From Cercospora beticola (taxonomy: Eukaryota > Ascomycota > Dothideomycetes > Mycosphaerellales > Mycosphaerellaceae), in the NCBI RefSeq assembly GCF_033473495.1, contig NC_088941.1:1488001-1552000 (forward strand): a stretch of DNA of 64,000 nucleotides, written 5' to 3'. The notes under the pieces are model-generated. The model was not told the origin of the DNA and ran no database searches. It worked only from the letters and a program-made list of their open reading frames with translations. This document shows, in pieces, positions 11,301 through 21,516 of this stretch. Position numbers and translations under genes: made by a program. The stretch's first letter is position 1. Each line of letters starts with the position of its first letter.

Positions 11301-13675
11301 ACGAAATCGTTGAGTGGGGCCACTGGAGCGCTCTGAGACTGGGCCGAGGGCACCTCGACATCTGACGCTTCTCGCTGCACAACACCAAAGGGGGTTGGAG
11401 TCTCAAGTATCTGCGGCGCAGGCGTGCGTTCTTTCTCCGGTGACGGAGATGCTTTGAAGCCGAACAAGCTGCTGTAGGTCTTCTTCATTATGCGTTCCTT
11501 CTCCGATTGTGGTGTGGGTTTAGTGACCTCTATTGGCTCAAATGGCACGTCATTCGTGCCATCCATGCCGAAGCCAAACCCAAATAGGCTCTGTATTGTC
11601 TTCTCTGGCGTCTTCGGCGGCAGCCTTCGCTCTGGCTGTGTTAAGGCGCTCTGGGCCACTGGATGAGTTGCAGCAGCTTCGCTCGATGCGGAAATCTTCG
11701 CTGATACCTCTTCATTTGCCGCCAGCTCCTTGGACATGGTGGCAGGCTGGGAAGACATGACCGAAGTTGCGGCTGATTGTCCCTCGACCGGCTCAGCAAC
11801 ATCAAGTCCTTCAGGAGGTGAACTTTTCGGTCTGTCGTGCGCGGGTCTTTGCGAAATCCGGCCTGAGACGTTGATAGGGGGGTCCGCTGCTCTGTCTGCA
11901 ACGCTCTGTCTGGCTGTAGTCTGTGAAGGGTCTGGAGAACGCAAACCAGTAACGAGATGAACGTCAATCTCGTCCTCATAGTCATCGTCCTCGGCGTCTA
12001 GCATATCATCGTCTTCATTACTTTCGTCATCATGTTCTTCATCAAAATCTTCATCCGAACTCGTCTCCGGCCGTTCACCCATGTCTTCGATGACTTCAGC
12101 AGCATCGTCACGATGGACCCAATCTCGAATCTTGACGCCTTCACGCTCGAGCATTGCGCGAGCATGGCTCAGAGCCCGCTGATCGTACACTTTCTGCATC
12201 TCTTCATCCTCTTCTGTGTCCGAGCCTGAACCTTGATGATCAGGGTAGACTTCTTGGCTGCTGTCGGGAGGTTGTCTAAGCATTCCATACGACTGAGACT
12301 GATATGCGGTCTGGCTACCAAACGCCTGTGACTGCTTGCTGGAAGCACCTATGGACCTTGGACTGCCGGAGGACCGCGACGCTTGATTGCGTCCTCGAGC
12401 TCGCCCTTGCGCGCTCTTGTTTGACCTCTGCGGTGACCCCTGTGATGGCGAGCTAGCCAGAGCAGCGATGGTAGGGTTGATCACAAGCCGCACTTCGTCG
12501 TTGACTCTGTCCTCCCGCTGCGGAGAAGTGCTTGGCTCTTGCTGTTCGGCAATCTTCTGTGCTGTGGCGAGATCGGGTTCGATTGACGGTTGTGCTGACT
12601 CTTGTGGAAACGGTGAAGGTATCGGCAGTGTGTAACCTGGCACAGCTTTGAGTTCCGGCGTGACAGGCCGCTTGGGGTCTTGCGTCGAGTTGTCGTGATC
12701 TTCCTCAGACTGCATCATGAATGGATTATCTGGCATGCGCAGCTTAGGCAAAGGTGGTGGCAACATTGATGCGGGTGGCTCTTGAAGCGGTTGTGCAACA
12801 TCGCTCTTCGCAGGTGGCAGCGGCGAGAGCTTGACGGGTAGCGATGAAGGTGTCGGTGAAGTGTTCGAAATGGGGCTGGCGTTTCCACCTCGCCCGTTCA
12901 AGACGTCGACCTCATGTCTGACACCTGATGTTGCCGCAGCCATATCAATTTGCTCCTCTACGCCCTCCCTCGCCGTTCGCTTCTGTGGGCTAGGCGTTCT
13001 GTCCGCGAACCTCCAAAAGCTTACATCGCTGATACGCTGTCTCTTTCTCGGCTGCTCATCGTCCAGCTCCCGATCGATGTCCGCGAAAGGATCGTACTCA
13101 GGTCCAGCGCCGAAGCCGTCCCCAGAAAGCCGCTGTCTCCGAATGAATGCTGGACTTGAATATATCGGCACAAGATCCACTGCTCCTAAGCTGTCTCTTA
13201 AGCTCGCCACTCTTGTGTTCCTGATCGGTGTTTGATGGACTGGCGGGTCCTCATCTGGAGGTGGCGTGGACACATTGACATCGATGCGCTGATCGATCGC
13301 CTCGTTGCTTCCAGCCTTTTTCACAACGCGCAAGCTCAAGTCTCCTCTGTAGACAAGCTCCCCTTCAACGCTCTTGCCTGGCGTCGAGACTGTGGAGCTG
13401 TAGCTCGACCATTGAGCACCACGTAGGTTAAGCAAGACCTCATCTCCAATACCAATTTTGCCCTGTGCCACTGCAGTCGCGCTGGCCAAAGTGAAGCGTA
13501 CGCGGACCTGTCCTCGTCGGCTTCTCAGCCGAGGGTCTGGATCGGTCAGTAGAAAGGCGCATTGCTTCGTCGAAGAGCTGTACGGCCAATATAACGACAC
13601 GACGGCACGAATCGTCTTGTCCGGCGGAGGTCTCGTTTCGGGATCGAGAGCGGTGATCGGTGTGAGAGCTGCCAT
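8318..13675 (-). CDS. 1785-aa protein with C-terminal Pot1/Cdc13-type telomeric ssDNA-binding OB fold
   Basis: One uninterrupted frame from ATG at 13675. Residues about 20-115 look like an OB fold (AVVSLYWPYSS, then QVRVRFTL and GDEVLLNL). Residues about 1623-1718 match the Telo_bind fold of Pot1/Cdc13: DILAVVTDD, RDYFTIFKIAD, VRVEVFRPWHATLPV, GDVILLRSFAV and QPYLLSTDASAWLVWRF. The 1500-residue middle is disordered: a Glu/Asp block near 540-575, two SLFGF motifs near 700-740, a SUMO-interaction-like VEVIDLD followed by acidic SDESDAEDD near 1040-1055, and four imperfect copies of RQTRSQRTASPEP near 1360-1427. Many SP/TP and SQ sites suggest cell-cycle or checkpoint phosphorylation. A role at telomeric or other single-stranded DNA is inferred from the fold. 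It shares a 314-bp divergent promoter with the PSI-domain gene. Confidence 0.8.
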   Translation of the reverse strand: MAALTPITALDPETRPPPDKTIRAVVSLYWPYSSSTKQCAFLLTDPDPRLRSRRGQVRVRFTLASATAVAQGKIGIGDEVLLNLRGAQWSSYSSTVSTPGKSVEGELVYRGDLSLRVVKKAGSNEAIDQRIDVNVSTPPPDEDPPVHQTPIRNTRVASLRDSLGAVDLVPIYSSPAFIRRQRLSGDGFGAGPEYDPFADIDRELDDEQPRKRQRISDVSFWRFADRTPSPQKRTAREGVEEQIDMAAATSGVRHEVDVLNGRGGNASPISNTSPTPSSLPVKLSPLPPAKSDVAQPLQEPPASMLPPPLPKLRMPDNPFMMQSEEDHDNSTQDPKRPVTPELKAVPGYTLPIPSPFPQESAQPSIEPDLATAQKIAEQQEPSTSPQREDRVNDEVRLVINPTIAALASSPSQGSPQRSNKSAQGRARGRNQASRSSGSPRSIGASSKQSQAFGSQTAYQSQSYGMLRQPPDSSQEVYPDHQGSGSDTEEDEEMQKVYDQRALSHARAMLEREGVKIRDWVHRDDAAEVIEDMGERPETSSDEDFDEEHDDESNEDDDMLDAEDDDYEDEIDVHLVTGLRSPDPSQTTARQSVADRAADPPINVSGRISQRPAHDRPKSSPPEGLDVAEPVEGQSAATSVMSSQPATMSKELAANEEVSAKISASSEAAATHPVAQSALTQPERRLPPKTPEKTIQSLFGFGFGMDGTNDVPFEPIEVTKPTPQSEKERIMKKTYSSLFGFKASPSPEKERTPAPQILETPTPFGVVQREASDVEVPSAQSQSAPVAPLNDFVGSQTPSDTNHISSAAATAGTIASNAVPPQHDPLHIDEPLAESQGDSQLISESQPVQSIPMVDVAASQPGIDSNLTSQDTFPSLEVQLSETSQPEQEQQEDHVLRNERHTVSSVDQPAQLSEPTSQIAVPLDSHALDDMPSAESMSQQQASVEDDAPFDDEALVASMLRDATPVLPSSQVLIGDVATPVDNPGERKPRSSPAIPRTSEESSHTAPKEVRKDAPLPGTAPVRSLGSKKVDAPPTSTAPKRAQVEVIDLDTSDESDAEDDVALPSQPMQIDTIESHDILADIDDLDDRSYSPTEVASSPAVEESADVDMPDVVSDLDASHELIPEPDLQHADTSASAANETSFFENEMQASGISVPTVTPSNPPPQSQISEAPSTQSKGNKMADHYHYFSFQSTGSDDESSEAESEDARVELTEQAPQSVAVNEQVTTKPQARLGVRESSFPDDLINSQSQPAAQQSQQPALPSPKDSQPRQQTFFAETQHRIESQPFETQLPVPLPTPEITNEGLKLAKEAPVEEKAPPATPKRKHTRKTSAKENMAAVVRRSPRNAESLAEQEVQETAVPKRQTRSQRTASPEPAPASTRRQTRSQRTASPEPSQISSKRQTRSQRTVSPEPIQRQTNAQRTATPENTISSMASFDGKLLSPAPLKPVRRSPRKSRALTESFEEAAEARGDNTTEVKSRQQTAKKSTKKQLSQRQTEEDEHQHAGEDATLVPEQVHIESAEGKPTSAVETPSAAAPKTPGRKSLAARLGQVPEVISSWFSPRRSTRQQLEEDSTLVADATNEKADLLQRTTSNGLITSSAYYTPLSNLHEKLNPSSQPGVDNTIDILAVVTDDTKAPERAKGGPRDYFTIFKIADPSTSTSAKVSSVRVEVFRPWHATLPVAQKGDVILLRSFAVKSRKRQPYLLSTDASAWLVWRFGEDAQRPGSAGSPKRSTRRGSLVGPGVREEVKGPPVELGSEERQRARELREWWQGVSGDLNAAAVEK

Positions 13676-13989
13676 GGTGCGCAGCGTCGTTCAGGATCGT
13701 TCAGTCGTTCGGCGACATGTCGTACACACTGTTCCGGCCGTTCGCAGCGTTGTTGGAGCGGCTCGCTGCTCTTCGCCGTTAACTCGTCGTCGCGTGAGAT
13801 TCGGCATCGAAGTCGCGAAGCGTGTGGCGGCTCGTGCTCTCCGCAAGCTTGATCCCAGTGCTTGGCTTGGGCAATGACGATGGCCCACGACATGGCTGGA
13901 ACAGCACTTGCAACGAACATCGTTGCTCACCAACGACTAGAATACAGCATCACTTGATACGACGTCGGGAGGGCCATATATACCACAAG
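13676..13989. promoter_or_regulatory. Divergent promoter, telomere-fold gene / PSI gene
   Basis: A 314-bp region between two divergent starts. An in-frame upstream ATG at 13822 could lengthen the PSI protein by 56 residues, but that extension lacks a signal peptide and overlaps the likely promoter. Confidence 0.5.
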
Positions 13990-14532
13990 ATGGATTCCCA
14001 GGCACCCTTCACCACTTTCCGTGACCTAGCCTCCAACGTGACCATCATGGACCGCGAGGCTGCCTGCTGGAGGCGACAAGACTGCTATTCCTGCACACAC
14101 GACAAGCACGGCTGTGGCTGGTGTCCATTCTCCTCGACTTGTGTACCTGCTTCAGCCCTCACAGACCCAGTCAACAACAAGAACATATGTCCACTTGCTT
14201 CCGAGAGATGGGAACTCAGAACCAAAGCTCTCGGATGTGGATGCTCGACTACAACACTCCTTAGTATCATCGTAACCGTCTTCGCAACTGTAACTGGACT
14301 GCTACTTTTGGCTGCTTTGATATGGATTTTGAAGAATCTCAACCCTTTCTTTGGCTCCGGAGTGGTTGCTGGTACCGAGCTTGAGGTCAAGGAAGATGGT
14401 ACTCGTGAGGAACATGAGTGGCATAGGCCTGGACTGGGCAGCAGACTACGCGCTTGGTTGAAATCTGAGCCTGATCTCTCGAAGCAAAGTGAACAAGAAG
14501 CTATCACAGAGCGATCGAGACTTCTGGGATGA
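13990..14532 (+). CDS. PSI-domain single-pass membrane protein, 180 aa
   Basis: Single exon; the ATG at 13990 was chosen because the cysteine-rich module follows directly. Residues 26-67 form a plexin-semaphorin-integrin (PSI) type cysteine module with Cys26, 32, 35, 42, 45, 51 and 67 and the signature GCGWCPFSSTC. Residues about 88-114 are a strong transmembrane helix, followed by a charged tail rich in Glu, Arg and Lys that ends in SRLLG. There is no cleavable signal peptide, so the helix probably acts as a signal anchor with the Cys module on the lumenal or outer side. Such proteins are widespread in Pezizomycotina and little studied; function unknown. Confidence 0.75.
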   Translation: MDSQAPFTTFRDLASNVTIMDREAACWRRQDCYSCTHDKHGCGWCPFSSTCVPASALTDPVNNKNICPLASERWELRTKALGCGCSTTTLLSIIVTVFATVTGLLLLAALIWILKNLNPFFGSGVVAGTELEVKEDGTREEHEWHRPGLGSRLRAWLKSEPDLSKQSEQEAITERSRLLG

Positions 14533-14750
14533 TTGAAGGATGTCTTATGAGGCACGGCGGAATGAATTAATGACTTTGAAGAATCAGGTACAGCAACCTT
14601 GTCCGCATATAGGCTCTGCTTGAGGGACTGTCTACAGCGCAACACCACAGTTGAGACGACATGACACAGTGTGAGATACAACAGACAGAAAACGAACAAT
14701 CAGTGACAGGCAATTTTCCTTTTCGAGCCGCAAACTTCCATGTCTTCATG

Positions 14751-16418
14751 CTATCGACCAACATACCGATACTCAAGATAACGAGCAGGCCAATACGCAA
14801 CCAACGTCACAACCAGACACAACTCATTCGACACATCACCTCCCGAACTTCCAATTTGTCTTGCAATCGGTCCCACGAACCAAGTCTGCACCATGCCGCA
14901 AACCCAGACAACGATACCTAGTCCAAAGGCCGTAGCCCCTCCAATCCCTACAGGTAACCTCGCAGGATCATTCCATCCCGCCAGGTCGTAATTCGCAAAG
15001 TCGCCTTTTCGGAAAAAATAATGCTCGCTGAAGACGATGACGAAGTACGATGTGCACCAGTACCCGAGCAAAGCGAGGAAGTTCTGCAAATAGGCCAAGA
15101 GATTATTGCGTCCAGCCAGTGCGAGAGCAATAACCACACCATAGCATAAAACCGTCCAGAAGATCCGCGGAACCTTGGCCAGAGGTCGAGCGAATTGCTG
15201 ACATGACAGGGCCGCGCTGTATGTATTCATGATGTTGTTGTTGATCCCAGACAACACCAATAGCACGAGGACAAATTTCGCCCACCCGTTCGGTGTCAGC
15301 ATATCGTTAATCAAGAACCCAAGCCCGCGATTCTCATAAGCATCCTGCCACTCCGGTCGATTATTCATCGCAAAACTGACCACACAGCCAGCAAGCATTC
15401 CAATACTCGTTGGAATAGCCACACCAAAAGTCGTCATCAAAAAGACCTTCGTCCTCGATACATCCACAGCATAGTGAACGTAATAATCACTCGCAATCGT
15501 AGCCCACGAAGCCGAAGATCCATAGACAATCGCCAGTAGATTGAGTACTGTCCCGCTAAAATCCGCTCCAGTAAGTGACGAAGGTGTACTGTTGTCGGTA
15601 TACTGCCCCGTCTGTCCGAAAATCACCATAAAAATGATGAAATAGACGAGCCAAGCATACTTCTCATAGACCAAAATCGCGCGTAGTCCGAAGAAACTGA
15701 CAACCAGACTACAAGTCGCGATGATGATAATTCCGACCACAATCGAAACACTCCCGTTCGACACAGCAGTCAACGCGAGGCCCCCAGTAATACAACCCGC
15801 TGCACTCCATCCCAGTTGCTGAATCGTATTCAATGCAGCGATGATTTTATTAGGATACCAGCCAAAACTATACCTCGAAATGGAAATTTGTCGGAGACCT
15901 GTTGGGGCTCCCATTGTTGCGCAGAAACCTGGTAAAGCGCCGCCGAGGAGGGATCCGAAGATTACGATGAGGATGGATTGTTTGAGACTGAGGCCGAATT
16001 GCCAGCCGAGGAAACCTGTGGCGAAGCAGCTGATGTTCAGTGTTCCGCTGGCCCAGATTAGAGCCATGTTGAGTTGGGCGTGCCAGGGTTGGGGTTTACG
16101 GTCTTCTGGGAGCTTGCGATCAATTGCTTCGGATTCGATGCCGAGTTTCCTGTCGAGGGCGGCTTCGAAGTTGCGGAGTTTGGTGAAGATGTCCGGGTTT
16201 GAGTCCTGGGTTGGTGGGATGTGATCGAATGTATGTCCATTATCCCCAGCAGAAGACGCGTCCCGGGAATCGATATCTCTTGACTGTATTCTTGTCGCAT
16301 CCAATTTCTCTTGCATAGTCAGTGGCCGCTGAGGGAGTCTTGTCGCTCGGGGAGCCTCTTCAATCATGATTTCTTGTGGTTCGCCATGCTGGACTTGCTT
16401 CTCTAGATCCCGCGGCAT
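14751..16418 (-). CDS. NCS1-family purine-cytosine permease, 555 aa
   Basis: One exon on the minus strand; the first true ATG is at 16418. After a ~110-residue cytosolic N-terminus come about 12 transmembrane helices of the nucleobase-cation-symport-1 family. Supporting motifs include LNMALIWASGTLNISCFATGF in the first helix, the glycine-rich SLLGGALPGF, RQISISRYSFGWYP and SGINNNIMNTYSAAL. These place it in the Fcy2/FcyB purine-cytosine branch rather than the Fur (uracil/allantoin) branch, which lacks this type of N-terminus. The protein would import cytosine, adenine, guanine or hypoxanthine with protons across the plasma membrane; substrate choice cannot be read from sequence. No neighbouring gene suggests a nucleobase cluster. 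Confidence 0.9.
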   Translation of the reverse strand: MPRDLEKQVQHGEPQEIMIEEAPRATRLPQRPLTMQEKLDATRIQSRDIDSRDASSAGDNGHTFDHIPPTQDSNPDIFTKLRNFEAALDRKLGIESEAIDRKLPEDRKPQPWHAQLNMALIWASGTLNISCFATGFLGWQFGLSLKQSILIVIFGSLLGGALPGFCATMGAPTGLRQISISRYSFGWYPNKIIAALNTIQQLGWSAAGCITGGLALTAVSNGSVSIVVGIIIIATCSLVVSFFGLRAILVYEKYAWLVYFIIFMVIFGQTGQYTDNSTPSSLTGADFSGTVLNLLAIVYGSSASWATIASDYYVHYAVDVSRTKVFLMTTFGVAIPTSIGMLAGCVVSFAMNNRPEWQDAYENRGLGFLINDMLTPNGWAKFVLVLLVLSGINNNIMNTYSAALSCQQFARPLAKVPRIFWTVLCYGVVIALALAGRNNLLAYLQNFLALLGYWCTSYFVIVFSEHYFFRKGDFANYDLAGWNDPARLPVGIGGATAFGLGIVVWVCGMVQTWFVGPIARQIGSSGGDVSNELCLVVTLVAYWPARYLEYRYVGR

Positions 16419-17912
16419 CTTGACCAACGCACGAGATACCAGTCTCGATGCCCAGCGTCGCAGATCCTGGAGAACAGCAAGAGCGACGATCGCCTCACGC
16501 TCGAGTGCAAGTGCGGTCAGACCGTGCTACTGCTACACCGGCAGAAAGAACTTGAAAGTAACATGAACACCACACCATGCCGCGCCACGCGTGATACACA
16601 CTTGCACCCCTCCCGCAAGGCAAAGCACGTTTTTCTCACAAGATTTGTGCTTAACCGGCATCCAAACAGCAGCTTTGCCGTAGCAGGAAAGGTGCCATGA
16701 AGCTTGTCCTGCACTCTTTCGTGTCCAACCAATGGCAACCACGATCTGCCGCTCTCGGCTTCTGTAGCAATATGGGCGACATTTCGGTAAGAACGGCTAA
16801 CGGGGGTCGTTGGTGGCGAGATCTTCCCTGCAGCCAGCCAGATAGCGGGGCTGCAGTCGAGAACGTTTTGGCCAAGGAATCCTGGCGGATTGGGTTGTTG
16901 ATGGGTAAAGATGGAACACAGAACAGATTCACTTGGTTATGATATTGTAATAGAACATATCTGATGTTGCGGTATGGAAATTTGTTAAAGAGAGGAGGTG
17001 ATCCAGTCAATACACGAGCCCCGCAGGCTGTGATGCCCTGGTCTGCGCTAATGTCCTGCGCTGCGAAGTCGGCTGCAATATACCATCGCGCTGTGCAGTA
17101 GGATGATTTCCGATCACGAGTCCTGGGGTGCGACAAGGTGTGCCGGTCGCGCGAGCAGCGGAGACCGATCAATTCAAGATGCAGTATCTGGATACAGAGT
17201 TTCTCATCACATTCGTGGGTACTCTGTTTCGGCGCCGCCGTTATCTTGAACGGTACGCCTGTCTGGTCGTGTTCGCGGCGTGTTCTGCACGTTCATTTTA
17301 GGAACCCCGAGCGTAGTTCGTGGCAGACATTGCAAAGTTTTGTCCGACAAACTTATGCCCTGGCGATGGCTGTAGGCGTTGTCAAATGTCGTCCACGATG
17401 TAAATTGTCGCCGTTAACATCTCTGCACTACTTAATATTCTTTGTAGACTTGGGAGCATCGATTGCTGATCAGCAGCGATGGAAGTGTTCATGCATGAAC
17501 ATCCTGTCATCCACGTCCCCTGCCCACGTGGAGGTAAACCTCTAGATGCTTCGGGAGCGTGTTCTTGTACGAGCTTGACAAAGGTTTGAAAGCTCAAAGA
17601 CATGGGATGCCTTGCGCCTGGGCCGAACCGTGTCTTCGACACTCAATGCTCCGGTCTATGCGTTGCAAAGACAAACCACAGCAGGCTCAATTGTGCTTTG
17701 GTCGAAAGTGCGACTGAGTTGATCCAGTGTCGCCAATCATTTCTGGACATGTGGCAACGACCCGAATTCCCATCCATTCATGGCCGTGGAAAGCATATGG
17801 TCTCATACCCTTGGGAACGATTCGAAGACCCAGGAACACGTTTTGATGAAGTACAATGCAGATTCACGATGGTTTGGGTCGGTATGCGTGATACTTCTGC
17901 GCGCTCTCCATT
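16419..17912. other. 1.5-kb gene-free stretch
   Basis: No supported gene on either strand. Short open frames (for example 17138-17545) show no family resemblance. It includes the upstream region of the permease gene. Confidence 0.4.
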
Positions 17913-18665
17913 TCAGCCACCGGTTCCGATCCAGGTAGCTCGCACAACAGTTGCCTCGTGTCGCATTCGTCCGTCACGTAGATCAAAGGAGGAGCAGGCA
18001 GATGTGCCGGTGGTATCGCACGAGGAGGGGAGTGCGGACGAGAGTCCCATATTGAATCTGAGCGGCGCGATTCTGTACCGGGTGTCAATATGCGAGCGCA
18101 GAATGTGTGAATTTCGCCGGAACCCACCTGGGACATCCTTCCCATATGCTACTAGGCTGACCACTGAGCCTTGATATTCGTCCTTGCCGACCGCCTTCTC
18201 GTTCGCTGTCTTTCGCGGACGCCGTAGCAGCCATACGAGACCCAAGGTCAAGATTGCCAACACCGCAAGACCACCGACGACACCTCCGGCTATAGCGCCG
18301 GTGTTTGGAGAATTCTGACTTGGAGGACTCGCTGAGACTGCCGCAGTCGGCACAGAGGTGGTCGTGGTTGCCGGTGAAGATGTAGTGCTCGAGGACTGCT
18401 CCAGAGACGTCGTTAGGCTCGTTGTGCTTGTGGCACTGGGGGCCACCGCGCTGGTCGATGTCACCACAACCACAGTGCTTGTCGATGGCTCTGCGGGCGT
18501 GGGCGCGGTCGCAGCGGAGGACGGAATTGGTTCAGGCTCAGTCTGTGTCCGTGATCGCCTGGTTCTCGTCGTAGGTTCTGGGTCTTCTCTGCTCGTTCTC
18601 GGTGACTTTGGATCCAGCAAGCTCGTGAGGAAGCCCGCGATTGGGGCAAATGCATCATCGGCCAT
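17913..18665 (-). CDS. Ser/Thr-rich single-pass membrane protein, 250 aa
   Basis: A frame with ATG at 18665 encodes a Pro/Arg/Thr-rich start, a strongly Ser/Thr-rich region (about 50-120), a glycine-rich transmembrane helix (about 124-147, starting TGAIAGGVVGG) and a basic juxtamembrane RRPRK followed by a cytoplasmic tail. This is the Mid2/Wsc-like wall-sensor layout common in filamentous fungi, but no WSC domain and no convincing N-terminal signal peptide are visible. The N-terminus may therefore continue in an upstream exon. A small intron near residues 165-180 is also possible because splice-like GTGGGT and AG signals occur there. Role as a stress or wall sensor is inference only. Confidence 0.6.
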   Translation of the reverse strand: MADDAFAPIAGFLTSLLDPKSPRTSREDPEPTTRTRRSRTQTEPEPIPSSAATAPTPAEPSTSTVVVVTSTSAVAPSATSTTSLTTSLEQSSSTTSSPATTTTSVPTAAVSASPPSQNSPNTGAIAGGVVGGLAVLAILTLGLVWLLRRPRKTANEKAVGKDEYQGSVVSLVAYGKDVPGGFRRNSHILRSHIDTRYRIAPLRFNMGLSSALPSSCDTTGTSACSSFDLRDGRMRHEATVVRATWIGTGG

Positions 18666-19802
18666 GTTTGCGACTCATCTGTGGCAGAGGGGAATCTGCG
18701 ACAGCAGACCCCGTATACATCTTGAGACTCTGAGGTTCGTGTTGGCCTCCTGTCGCGCCATGCCAAGTTCGATAGTACAGTGGCGTATGGACAATTTCAT
18801 TGACTTCAGGGCTAAAGACATGTCGATCACGGAAAGAGAAGTTTCCTTTGAGATGTCTCTTGATTGGCCGTGTGTCTGGCTCGCACGGCTGCAGATGTTC
18901 CAGTGACGCACCGAGCACGTCTTGTAGACGCTACAAGTACCGAGGCGGCCATCGTAGTTTGAGTTGTTTGGGCGTCTGGCTGGTATGATAGGAACAGGCG
19001 TTTTCTCGCCGTCAGGTACTGCGACTAGTGCAAGGAGCACAATCAATCAACTGCTGGCTTGTATGATTCTTCAGATCTTGACGCGAAACAATCTGTGGTT
19101 GCTGGGGTCGAGCAGGCGCTTAACATCTGGACGGCGAGACGAGTGGTGAGATAGGAGGTCGGAGTTCACGTCGAAGATGAGGACCAATGGCAAGGAAGGA
19201 GCCAATACGACACCCGCAGCCACGACGCGGGGCTGTGGCTGCCTGGCCGAAACCGTCGCACACCTGAGCCACAACGTCCGAGCGTGCAACTCAACTCTTC
19301 CACAATGTTGTCCTCACACCTCTTCTTCATCAATTCTCCAGCATAACACCCAACATGGAATTGTCGCCATGGAGCTCAGTCGTCCTTGGACTCCGATCAA
19401 TGAGGCCTCCAAGGACCACAATGTTTCAGGCCGGGAGTAGGTGAGGGCGGTCAGTCTGAAAAAGTGCAGAACCTAAGTGCAACCTGGGCGCTGGAAGCGT
19501 CACACGCACTGCAAAAATGGCCTCTGGTCGTTTTCTTTATCTGCTTCTCCAATCCCCAAAGACATGCAGCCTCTGCCGACTACCCGTCCAGTGCTTGTTG
19601 CCCTATAGCCTCGCTCAAGTCCCACACCTCCACGGGCTATCTCGGCCAAGCTCACCGCCGAACGTCGGGTTAGCCAGATGCAACACGCACGCAATCGCGA
19701 CTACATCCAACCAGACTTCTTTTTTTCTCTTTGACTTTCTGCTTGCTTTGGCTTAACCATGCGTATGGATGCGATTCTGTCTGACTCTAGATTTCATTCA
19801 AT
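18666..19802. other. 1.1-kb gene-free stretch
   Basis: No supported gene. The last ~100 bases are pyrimidine-rich and precede the MFS start, as expected for a promoter and leader. Confidence 0.4.
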
Positions 19803-21516
19803 ATGACAGCAGCAGACGAAGGTCGTCCTGGCCATCACTCAAGACCAAGAGCCGAGTCAACGATATCGGAGCGTGCGCCACTCCTCGGCAACAAGCCCCG
19901 TGACCGCAGCCCAGTACAGCAGGGCGATGGTGGAAAATGGAGTGCAAGCGTTGTATTGAAGTTGTTGTTTACGAGCACAATCGTCAGTCTGTCTTTCGGC
20001 GTGACGCAAGTTCCGTAAGTCCTTTCACAACCAACACAAGAGCAAGATACTAATTGACAAGAACAGGCTGATCTATGTGTTTGGAACGATGACATGTGAA
20101 GAGTACTATAAGCACCATCGTGACCCTGGGACATTACCTGATCGATGCCATCTTACAGAAATTCAAGCTAGCACAGCGAGAGCAGTAGCCCTACTTGGAG
20201 CCGGGACGACGCTGTTCGGCGTGCTCAACCTCTTCTACACGACCTGGACCATCAAAAGATTCGGCGTCAAGTCCGCTCTCCTAAGCAGCGTTTTCTGGCC
20301 TGCCGTTCGACTTGCTGTACAAAATGTTGGTGTACAACTCGGGGGCGGCTTGGGCATCTGGATCATTCAGGCTTCGCAGGCGATCACAATTATTGGCGGG
20401 CCTGCAGGGTATCTTCTGGCCTTGAACTCGTTTGCAACAGAAGTGATCATGCCCTCTGCGCGAACAGCTACTCTTGGGCGGTTGCAAGGTTGTGCGTTCT
20501 TCGGCACCGCACTTGGTTTTCTACTGGGAGGTTATTCTGCTGACTTGCTCGGGATCATATGGCCCTTCCGGATTACTCTCGGATTGTTTCTACTCTCCAC
20601 CGTCTACATTCTTCTCTTCCTTCCATGGATCAAAGTCGATCTCGATCCGGAAATGCAAAAGCGAACCAGGTCACTGTCCTCGTTTTTCGATCCGCTGCGC
20701 ATGTTTGTACCATCGAAGTGGAGACTGAAAGACGGTCGTGTCACGACAGAGTACGGCATAATACTTCTCGGTGCTGGTGCATTCACAGCTTTGCTGGCTA
20801 CAGGCTACATTCCTGTCTTGCTTCAGATGTACGCAACGGACGTTCTCGATTTTGGCACGACAGAGAATGGCTGGCTCATCTCGATCAACTCTCTGATTCG
20901 AGGTTGCTTTCTGACCTTTGCGTTCCCTGCAATCATCGCAGCAGGGCGACGATGGACGGAGCGTCGAGATACCGATTATGAAAGGGTCAAGATCGAGGAC
21001 TCTGATATTCCTGATCTGCCTACTGATGCTCATGAGTTTGAGCCAGAACCAATCGCTGGCGGGGAAGAGCCAATCGAGCCTCCGAGGCCGAATAACGGCC
21101 AAGAAGAGTCCTTTGTCTTCGATCTGTACTACACACGATACAGTATCCTTGTCGACGGTGTCCTGACTGCTCTGGCGACTTTCAGTTCTAAGGGTTGGCA
21201 CATGTACGTCGTTTCCATCGTGCTACCGCTAGCAGCGGGGACGGGGTCTGCTGCTAAGGGCACCATTCTGCAAATGTGCTCTCCAGCGCAACGCGCAGAT
21301 GCCTTGGGCGCGATTAGTCTGGTAGAAATGGCGGCGAGACTGGCGACGACTGGACTGTTTGGATATATCTTCTCCGCCTTCGCAGCGATCGGACAGCCGT
21401 CATTGACATTTGCTGTCAATGGTGGTGTTGCGGTGCTGGCATTCGTAATTCTGGTCTTTGCAAGATTCCCGCCCCACGGAAGCACTAGGGTGGAAGACGA
21501 AGATGCAGCGACTTGA
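19803..21516 (+). CDS. MFS transporter, 553 aa
   Basis: Two exons, 19803-20014 and 20067-21516, spliced in phase through GTAAGT and a CTAATT/ACAG 3' end. The first ~45 residues are hydrophilic and carry an ERAPLLG dileucine-like motif, often linked to vacuolar sorting. About twelve transmembrane helices follow, with a long acidic loop (residues about 360-420, many Glu and Pro) near the middle. The TCEEYY and CHLTEIQ segments in the first extra-membrane loop resemble the tetracycline-resistance-like MFS group of Pezizomycotina. Substrate unknown; a vacuolar or plasma-membrane solute exporter is plausible. No biosynthetic genes adjoin it. Confidence 0.85.
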
